Origin: Mytilus edulis
Taxonomy: Eukaryota; Mollusca; Bivalvia; Mytilida; Mytilidae
Direction: 5' to 3'
Length of the DNA stretch: 64,000 nucleotides
Assembly: GCF_963676685.1 (NCBI RefSeq)
Contig: NC_092349.1
Coordinates: 60,123,431-60,187,430, forward strand
The notes under the pieces were generated by a model, which saw only the letters and a program-made list of their open reading frames with translations, searched no databases and was not told the origin of the DNA. The position numbers and the translations under genes are program-made. Shown here one piece after another: positions 55,530 to 64,000 of this stretch (positions are counted from its first letter, which is position 1; the number at the start of each line of letters is the position of its first letter).

Positions 55530-57060
55530 GCTTATGAGAACATGTTCTGACAAATGGTTCGCCATTACGAGAACATACTCTGACGAATTGATTTCTATTA
55601 TAAGAATATGCGCCGACGAATGGATGTCCTTTATGAAAACATGCTCTGGCGAATGGATTTCAAGTATGAGAACATGCTCTGGCGAATGGATTTTAAGTAT
55701 GAGAATATACTCTGACAAGTGGTTAGCATTTAGGAGAACATACTGTGACAAATGAATCTTCGTTATGGAACATGCTCTGACGAATGAATCTTCATTATAA
55801 AAATATAATTTGGCAAATGTGTTTCAAGTATGAGAACATGATCTGGCGATGGATTTCAAGTATTATGAGAACATACTCTGAAAATGGATCTTCTTTATGA
55901 GAACATGCTCTAACAAATAGATCTCAATCATGAGAATATGCTTTCAAAAATGGATCTCAGGTACGAAAACAGGCTTTACAAATGGATTTCCATTAAAAGA
56001 ACATGTTCTGACAAATCGATATCAATGTTGATGACTTGCTTTGACAAATGGATATCTGACGTAAGAATCTCAAGATTAAAAACATGCTCTTTATGTGAAC
56101 ATGCTCTAACAAATGGAATTCCATTATGAGAACGTGTTTTGACAAATAAATCTCAAGTATGTAAGAAAAAACTCTGATGAATGGACCTACAGTATAAAAA
56201 CTTGCTCTAACAAATGGATTTCCAATTAGCCACCATTTGACAAATGGATCTTTAGTACGATAACATGCTCTGATAAATTGATTTCCGTTATTATAACATG
56301 CTCAAACAATTGAATTTCAATTAAGAAAACATGCATGCTCTGACGAAAGAATCTCAAGTTTAAAAACATGCTCTGACAAATGGATCTACTTTATGGGACT
56401 ATCCGTTGACAAATAGATTTCCATTATGAGAAAAAACTCTGACAACTGGATCTCAAGTATATGAGAACTTGCTCTTAAAAATTGATCTCAAGTGTGAGAC
56501 CATGTGTTAATTTGACAAATAGATTTGCTTATACGGAGAACATGCTTGGACAAATGGATCTCCAATCTAATTAAAATATTGATATCTGATTACGTTATAC
56601 TGCATAGAGCTCATATGTAGTATATGAAACGTAATTAGAGATCAATATTTTAATTAGATTGATGGATCTCCAGTATAAGAACTTACTCTGACAAATTGAT
56701 CTCAAGTATGAGACCATGCAGTGGATTTCCAAAATGAGATTATGCTTGGACCAAAGAAACTACAGTATGAGAATATGCTCTGATAATTTGATTTCCATAA
56801 TAAGAACATGCTCTAATAATTTGATTTCCATAATAAGAACATGCTCTGATAACTTGATTTCCATTTTAAGAACATGCTCTAACGATTGAATCTCAAGTAT
56901 GAAAACATACTCTGACGAATGAATTTCCAACATGCTATGATGAATTAATCTTAAGTATGAGAAAAAAAACCTATGACGAATGGACCTCCAGTATGAAAAC
57001 AAGCTCTGACAAATCGCTCTTCATTCTCAGAACATACTTTGACAAATCGTTCTCTATACC
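55530..57060. repeat. 33-bp minisatellite, about 1.5 kb
   Basis: Units on the theme GAACATGCTCTGACGAATGG plus ATTTCAAGTATGA, 33 bp long, imperfect and partly shifted. Since 33 is eleven codons, both strands show short open stretches with an 11-residue period (for example ILEIHSPEHVL on the minus strand), broken by stops and frame changes. A hairpin element is inserted at 56563-56661. Confidence 0.8.
56563..56661. mobile_element. 99-bp hairpin element with 9-bp target duplication
   Basis: CAATCTAATTAAAATATTGA at the left is matched by the complement at the right (21 bases perfect, about 34 with two mismatches), and the centre is itself palindromic. ATGGATCTC flanks it directly on both sides (56554-56562, 56662-56670). 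It splits the 33-bp minisatellite. A 9-bp duplication would fit Mutator-type insertion. Confidence 0.75.
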
Positions 57061-57389
57061 AACACAATAAAACATCCCTATCTTGCATGACCTTAAACAA
57101 GACGAACAGTCCAAGACAAAACAAGAAAATTAGATTGAGCAACGCGAACCTCACAAAAAAAACCTGACGTCCGACCTCTATACACGTAAAGACGACGTGG
57201 GCACAGTTCATCGGTATTCTTTGTTCGAATACTATTATACCATAAAATGTTTAGTGCTTTGGTATCTAACCACTATAAATACAGGTCTATTTACATTTCA
57301 TATAATCTCTAGTCTTTCATCGGTTTGTTTTTGGTGAGTTACTTCTTCTAGTAGCAGTCCAAATTTCTCGCCCTTCATCCCAATCGAAA

Positions 57390-57645
57390 AATTGTTAATT
57401 TGCTCTCGTTCTAAATATGCTTAAAATATTTGTCGCTGGACGTAAGCAACCAAAATTCAATCACCTGGGACAGACTGAGGTGTTACCTCTACTAGTTGTG
57501 GGCCAAATTCCTCGAACATGTTAACAAGATCTGCCAAATAGTATGTGTTTTTTAAAATTTTTCTCGTTCTGAACATGTATGAAATATTTGCTACTGGAAG
57601 TTAAGCAAACGATTATCAATCAATCTACCAGAACCGCTAACATAT
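57390..57645. repeat. Two-unit repeat ending AAGCAACCAA..AATCAAT
   Basis: TTTGCTCTCGTTCTAAATAT..GACGTAAGCAACC (57398-57455) and TTTCTCGTTCTGAACATGTA..AAGTTAAGCAAAC (57558-57612) are two versions of the same unit, a motif I know from mussel repeats. Confidence 0.5.
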
Positions 57646-58489
57646 TTTGCATTCTGTTCAAGTGATAAAACCATTTACGCATTTTGCACCCACTTCCTGG
57701 ATCCAACCTCTATAAAAAGACCATAAAGTATCTCAAGTATATATTTCTCCAATATTATACGTTTATATAAACCGAGGACCAATAAATATTTCGTGTGTAT
57801 TGCTCTATCATTTACGCAGTTATTTTGATAACAGGACAGGAACACCTGGTTTATTTTGTTGGCCAATGTATTTTCCATCTTTGTATATAATACATATATA
57901 TATTTCATCCCATTATCCACCCTATATACCAGGTCAATGGCGTTGCAAATCTGGTTTAAATCTGTTACGGTTCTTGATTTGTTCAAGGGTCAGTCTAAAA
58001 TTTATTATTGTCTGTGCTGCAGATGCATAGTGTATAATTTTTTTTTCATCACTTCATATGACGTCCTACTGGATTTCTGTTGTTCAAGCAACCAGAAGTC
58101 ATAACGAATTTACATGTGTTCTTTTAGTGTCCACATCTTTTGTAGTAAATGCGTCCAACGAAAAATTCTATAATTCTAACCCGAATTTACATGTATTAAA
58201 CAGACAAAGTTAGTTTTGTTTTAATGTCACATATTTAAAGTAAAACCGTGTAGAAATATGATAATTTGTCAAACTACACATCTAGTAGCCTTTGATTACC
58301 ATCTAGGATAGGAACAAATGTCAATACAAAAAAGCTAGCTTTTTAAACCCCAAAATCTACTCCCGTGTATGATTTAAATATAACCGCTAGTCCGAACTGT
58401 CCACTTTCCGTACCACTCCCAAGAGATTGAAGACAAATAAACCATAATACTATTACTGTTTGAACACACTTAAAGTGTAAACATTTTAA

Positions 58490-59173
58490 AGGGGCACTAG
58501 CTAAGATATATATAAAAAAATGAAGTATGATTTTTTTTAGATCAATCATTAATCAAATTGGAATAATGAAATAATAATTTGCTTTTAGCAATCAATTTCC
58601 TTTAATTTTGTTGAAATAAGCGATTAAACATAATTTTTGAATGATTCACTTGCAAGTGAAAACGTCATCATCATTCTAACCGGTATTCATGTGAACTTCA
58701 AGTTAACCCCTAGCTAGAGATTGACAACGCATGCATTGTACGTGTACTGGTTATTTAAAGAAAAAGAATGTCAACAATGAAAGTGAAACTACGGTAAATC
58801 ATTTGATTACTATTACGATGCACATAAAATCATTCTTATACGGTTAAAAACAATGAGAAACATCAATTTTTAATCTATAAAATAAAATCAAACAGACCTA
58901 TAAAAATCCAATTGCACGTGTTGGTTTAATCTATTCATATCTTTATTTATGTTTACATCGCTTATATGGTCATCTGAGGTCAAATCGATAGTTAATTAGA
59001 TGGCGTTTGGACTAAAATACACACGAAACGAACCTATATATTACCTACCCCATGCTCTGTAAACTGTTTATTTTAGACTTTTGATAGTTTGGATAAATGT
59101 TTTACATTGTTATAAACCAAATATGAGAATTTGAGTCAAATCGGTTACAATGAATTTGACAGCTAGTGCCCCT
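58490..59173. mobile_element. 684-bp TTAA MITE (piggyBac-like)
   Basis: TTAA at 58486-58489 and 59174-59177; inside, AGGGGCACTAGCT is perfectly inverted as AGCTAGTGCCCCT. The interior is AT-rich and non-coding. Confidence 0.82.
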
Positions 59174-60161
59174 TTAAGGTAACTTTTCAAACATTAATTT
59201 TATTTTCTTTATTAATTATTGACAAGTAACTGTTAATAGAACTTAAGCTATATTCATCTGAAATTTAAACAATTTCCAAATTTCAACATGTAATAGAAGA
59301 TTGTTTGACAAATAATTCGTGACTGGTTAATTGGTTTGGGGATTTGTTCATTGGTAAACGAGAAAGAAATCCCCTTTTATGAGTTATGATGGTCTGCCTG
59401 GGTGGTGGTCCTTTTATTCTGTTTTAATTTATTTCTTATGCTGTTTTTTTCCTCTTAAATTTTGACCATTATTCTCTAATTTATATATTTTAGCATCCCA
59501 CTATTCTCTATTCTTTATTTTAAGGCCTATTTTTCTCTAATCTTTGATTTGTTTTTTTATACCAATTTTCTGTAGTGCCTATTGTTCTCGATTCTGTATA
59601 CCACATCCAGACCCTTAATTGGTCATTATTGGTTTTGGCTCTACTCTAGTTGAAAATCATTGTAGAATATTTGGAGCACGATCTATTCGATTCTAATACC
59701 CTTTTTGCATATTTTATTCACTCAACGGCGGATATTTATCGATTTTCGATCAAATTTCGATGAGAAATTCCGGAACATCATCATCTCTTCTTACTCTTAA
59801 AAGATATATCGATGTCGAATAGATTGTTCATCGGTGTTTCTTCATTGTTTTTATCACATCACTTCTAAATTCAAAATACTTTTTCCCATAAGGAATGCAA
59901 TTTCGTTTACATCATGTGAAATAGAATTACATTTATAATGCACAAAAACGTGCAAAAGAGAAGTATACATGCATTAAATTATTTTTATGTTTGCTGGGAC
60001 ATAATATGCATGTTAGTATAGCTATTCCCAGATGTTAGCTGTCAAGTAGATATGTCTACATGCTGCTTTAGTTGATGTCTTTGCTGTTTACGTCATCTTT
60101 ACTTCACATTTGTTTTAAAATGCATATAGGTACGATGGAAATACTTGCTTTGTTTTCTACA

Positions 60162-60420
60162 GATATTGGTACCATTCGGCAATCCTCGGTATAATCCGCT
60201 ACTCTCCTTCTGAGGGTACGGAATCGGCCCAGTTGAGACGAATGATATTGGTACCATTCGGCAATCCTCGGTAGAATCCGCTACTCTCCTTCTGATGGTA
60301 CGAAATCGGCCCAGTTGAGACGAATGATATTGGTACCATTCGGCAATCCTCGGTAGAATCCGCTACTCTCCTTCTGAGGGTACGGAATCGGCCCAGTTGA
60401 GACGAATGATATTGGTACCA
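60162..60420. repeat. 82-bp tandem repeat, three full copies plus 13 bases
   Basis: Units start at 60162, 60244, 60326 and 60408 with GATATTGGTACCATTCGG and differ at only a handful of positions. They are clearly GC-richer than the surroundings. 82 is not a multiple of three and stops occur, so the array is not coding. Confidence 0.88.
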
Positions 60421-60624
60421 GTTATCTCACGTAACGCCGCGCAGACTCAAACAAAAGTAACACACAAACATTTAAACAATTTGCCGTATATTTTTCGTGT
60501 TATATCCCATCTGTATAATTTTAATGCAATTCTTATACTGAAAAATTGGTGACAGTCACAGAACTATTCAGCGGTATACAAGTAGATCTATAAGTCAATA
60601 CAATGACAGTCAATATATATACAT

Positions 60625-60700
60625 AGATATAAGAAGATGTGGTATGAAAGCCAATGAGACCACTCTCCATCCATGCAAATCAAAATTTGTAAAAGAAAAA
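60625..60700 (+). repeat. Dispersed repeat D, short copy
   Basis: ATATAAGAAGATGTGGTATG, then AAGCCAATGAGACCACTCTC. Confidence 0.58.
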
Positions 60701-61195
60701 AATATTATAGGTCAAAGTATGTATGGATGTTGCTTCTCAATTTGAGTGTTACCATATTTTAATAATCAAATTCAAGTTAAATCATATACTAGTACACAAT
60801 GTGACATAAACATATTAATACAATTGCATAATTGATAGGATATGGAAACATGCTGTCAATTTATATTACTCCGTTTCCTAATTTCATTTAGAGACAATAT
60901 TTGGTTATAATCCGAATGAACCATACATTATGATCTAAACATTGGTTGCATGGACCACACCATGATTTCTACAAGAGAAACAAATCATACAGCACAAAAA
61001 ACAACAACATTAAGACAGTGGCGAAAATACCAACGATTATGAATTGGGAATGAAAAATGAAAAATATCAAACAAATTAATTTTGAAGTAATGAAATCAAG
61101 TATGTGGTTTCTTCCATACATATACATTATACATATAACATGTTTAAACCGACAACAATTGGCGTCCATCGTTCATTATTTACTATATATATACT

Positions 61196-61530
61196 GAAAA
61201 GAAGATGTGGTATGATTGCCAATGAGACAACTACCACAAAAGACCAAAAATGACACAGACATTAACGACTATAGGTCACCGTACGGCCTTCAACAATGAG
61301 CAAAGTCCATACCGCATAGTCGGCTATAAAAGGCCCCAATAAGACAATGTAAAACAATTCAAACGAAAAACTAACGGCCTTATTTATGTAAAAAAAAAAT
61401 GAACGAAAAACAAATATGTAACACATACACAAACGACAACCACTGAATTACAGGCTCCTGACTTGGGACAGGCACATACATAAATAATGTGGCGGGGTTA
61501 AACATGTTAGCGGGATGCATGACCACTTAC
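61196..61530 (+). repeat. Dispersed repeat D (GAAGATGTGGTATG), longest copy
   Basis: Starts GAAGATGTGGTATGATTGCC then AATGAGACAACT and CACCGTACGGCCTTCAACAA, and runs to ACTTGGGACAGGCACATA and GTGGCGGGGTTAAACATG. It is the fullest of about a dozen copies here. I recognise it as very common in mussel introns; whether it is a SINE or a retroelement 3' tail is not clear, and I see no tRNA-like head. Confidence 0.7.
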
Positions 61531-63841
61531 GACTCATCCAATTTTACCCAAATTTGCTTGCATAGTATTCTAAGGGTACAACACCCTGATTTGGTTCCGA
61601 TCGAATTAAACCATATTCGTAATAAAAATTTATTTCAAATCTGCAAGTTTTTGCAATAATATGATAATCTTTATTGCAAAATTACACCAATAAGAGTCAA
61701 AGCAATACAAACAAACAAAACAATAAAATCCAACAGATTACAATATAAAACTCCTCTAAATCTACCAGAAAAATATTGAAACTTAAGGAGACACTGATTA
61801 TATAAAGAACCCTTTACAATCGACCACCTCTAATTTTGTTCGGGTAACACACCAAAACCTTTCAAAGCTCTAAAAGTTGTCAGCAGTTATTTTCTAGATA
61901 AATTTATCAGCTTAAGCGATTCACGCTCCCTGTAAGCCTCTAGTTCTTTGTTCTAATTATCAAAACGATAATGTATATTGAATATGCTTTATCATAGCAT
62001 TGCATCTTCAGACTGTCAGTTAATTGTATCAATTATGAACATGCTAAGTTAATTTCACGGAATAAAACATCTGGTGAAAAGCATAAAGTCATTACTGACA
62101 AAAAACTATCACTGATCTGAGAACAAAGGACAGCAATACACATCCCTGGGTTAGGGAATACACATCCTTTGTAGCCAGATGTTAAAGATCTGTAAAGTAG
62201 ATTATCTCAGCTCCTCGTAACTTTCTCGAGTCTGACGTTTATGATTAGTTCGTCTAATTGTATTTGAAACATACTAAATCAACGTTTTCTTATATTTTAT
62301 ACTATTAGGTATCACCTTTTACCCCTTTTTGCAAGCTTCGATGAGTTTTCTTCATCAGTGTATTCGCCTTCTGATCAAATTTCAGACCTTTGTGTTATTT
62401 TGTACACCGAGATTTTATCAGCTTTATGTTTTTGGTCGATTTTTTTTTTATAATTTATGTTTCCAAGGACACTTTAATATTAAAGTCCGCTACCAAAATT
62501 GTCATAAATCTGTTGTAAAGATTATTAACTTTAGTGTTAGCCTAAGGACATAAGTCGATAAAAAAAACTTTCAGCTTGCTATATTTCATGAAGTTGTTAT
62601 TTTCTAATCCGGAAGTCTTTATTGAAACATCAAACACAACTTCAAGGATGTGCATATGAGGAGCGTTTAAATTAAAGATGGCATGGTGATGTTTAAGGGA
62701 TTATTTATAATCTGTTTTAAAAAGGACAACTGATTTGTGAAGTTCGATTACATAAGAAGTTAGTCCATGTCGCGTGTGTTTTCACTTTTTGTGCATTTAT
62801 AGGAATAATATTGTAAAATTGGGATTTTTAATAGGTGATTTCGGAAATATCGATTATGAAAAATATAAAAATTGAAAAGTAAACCTCCAGGCTTACAAAA
62901 TTTTGTGATTTATATATGGAAAATATCTGATATACAACTACATCATAACATGTATTTGGTGATCTATTTCGACAAGAACGTTTGAAGGATGCACTTAAAT
63001 TATACGCCCCTAAGTGAACTCTGATAGAGATCTCGTAGATATCTTGTTTAATTTTAGATATGGTTCATTTGGAATGATTACTTATCTTATAACAAATTCC
63101 TCAAAATAAAAATATACATAACGTGTGTCGAATGGCTGTCAAATATTATTTTTCCTGACTCGAATGATTGATTTTTATAAGTTCTGAAACTTTTAAATGA
63201 TTAAGTACTGAAAGTTATTTCACCAACAAATGTCAGTAGAGATTCGGATGCAGAGCCTCAGAGCAATTATTAATTCATATTTATATTTTACACGTGACAC
63301 ATGGTAAAACGATAAACATGGAATACACAACTTAATATTCTGTGTATTTAAATTAGGAACAATCGGAGTGAGACCTGCATAATATGTGGTAATCATCTAC
63401 AGACGTGACTTGAACATTTGATCGATACAACGCAGACGGAATAATACGGCAAGTGATAAAGGAAAGATTTTCTCTTTCGTCACACATTTTCAGAATAGAA
63501 TGGCACTGTTAATTTTACCCATATTTAAATGCCTTTTAATCATGTGACTTAGGATTTTAATAATACCGGGTATTGAATCGAAGGTAAGACATAATTTTAT
63601 TGATATTTATTCGGCATGCCAGCCAGTGATCCGTTTACTACCTTAATACTCTCAAGTCTTATTAGTCATGGCAAGTTACTACCTATAGAACATACATGTT
63701 TTATTTTCGTTACAAAAATGTAATTCATTGACGAGAAGATATTATGTGGGGCTGGAGTGACCCTAAATTCTCAAGGAAGGACCTGTAGTACTATGGAATA
63801 AATATGGATTATTAATAGTGCCGTTCTAATATATTTTCGCA
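61531..63841. other. Upstream of the GAS2-like gene, nothing recognised
   Basis: Non-coding by all frames. The promoter and any 5' UTR exon should be here, but no motif could be assigned. Confidence 0.4.
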
Positions 63842-64000
63842 ATGGAGAGTCCAACGGAGACTCCTGGTACGTTATTAGTCCTGCAGCTGAAGTCTTTCGT
63901 GGGCTTCAAAACTCAGGACGAGTACTTGCTTGCCATGAAGGAGGATTTAGCAGACTGGTTTACATGTCTATATAAATTAGAAATAGGTGTGGAGAATTTT
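63842..64000 (+). CDS. GAS2-like protein, first coding exon (cut by window end)
   Basis: An ATG at 63842 opens 53 codons that run off the window. They read MESPTETPGTLL, then LKSFVGFKTQDEYLLAMKED and LADWFTCLYKLEIGVENF. The DEYLLAMKEDLADW-LY-LEI-NF pattern matches the N-terminus of the calponin-homology domain of the GAS2/GAS2L family (EYLEAMKEDLAEWL..LYGLDI...NF, from memory). Known members bind actin through this domain and microtubules through a C-terminal GAR domain, which would lie beyond the window. The codons are GC-richer than the flanking DNA, and an AT-rich non-coding stretch precedes the ATG. GAS2 versus GAS2L1/2/3 cannot be decided from this piece. Confidence 0.82.
   Translation, partial: MESPTETPGTLLVLQLKSFVGFKTQDEYLLAMKEDLADWFTCLYKLEIGVENF

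Noticed and set aside
55497-55755. Overlapping repeat proteins on both strands
   Set aside because: Produced by the 33-bp minisatellite; stops and frame changes throughout the array.
60162-60420. CRISPR-like array
   Set aside because: Units are contiguous 82-bp copies without spacers, and the DNA is animal nuclear.
1-64000. tRNA, rRNA or snRNA genes
   Set aside because: No A/B box with cloverleaf pairing or rRNA core sequence was recognised by eye; a covariance-model scan would be needed to be sure.

Overview
The window looks like AT-rich, intron-rich nuclear DNA from a bivalve mollusc, most likely a mytilid mussel. I infer this from metazoan genes split by GT-AG introns, weak GC content, and several repeat families that I recognise as typical of mussel genomes. 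No bacterial, viral or organelle operon structure is seen. Only five host genes can be supported, and most of their coding sequence sits in short exons. Perhaps half of the rest is recognisable transposon-derived DNA.

Layout, left to right. (1) The last three coding exons of a NIPSNAP-family mitochondrial protein gene (+) lie at 3547-6604. They sit between two copies, in opposite orientation, of a 1.7-1.8 kb Helentron-like element (524-2365 and 8127-9788). (2) A minus-strand gene runs from 35756 down to at least 14931. Six short exons join in perfect reading-frame phase and encode a protein resembling the kinetochore subunit CENP-Q; its 3' exon(s) were not found. (3) Inside its roughly 10.8 kb fifth intron, on the opposite strand, lies a B-box/coiled-coil/beta-propeller TRIM-like gene with a single coding exon (21165-22865). 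(4) At 36.4-40 kb are a TTAA-flanked MITE and two decayed LINE 3' ends. (5) A two-exon BTBD6-like BTB-BACK-PHR gene (+) lies at 41178-43070. (6) From 44 to 60 kb there are no host genes that I can support: a 2.3 kb Helentron-like element, several tandem arrays (130-bp, 48-bp, 33-bp and 82-bp periods), relics of a reverse transcriptase lineage, a perfect 36-bp palindrome and a 684-bp TTAA MITE. (7) The window ends inside the first coding exon of a GAS2-like cytoskeletal gene (+, 63842-64000).

The strongest repeat observation is that at least two, probably four, sequence-unrelated element families share one plan. They start with a T-run, carry a short subterminal inverted repeat and a 5' hairpin, often a CGT-rich microsatellite, then a tandem core. 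The subterminal repeat recurs inverted near the 3' end, and a 3' hairpin leads into a CTRR-T type end. This fits non-autonomous Helentrons (HINE or 'pearl'-like elements). Several MITE insertions are nested inside them, and the uninterrupted sister copies in the same window serve as empty sites. The host genes do not form a pathway together; they act in mitochondria, kinetochore, ubiquitin ligation and cytoskeleton.
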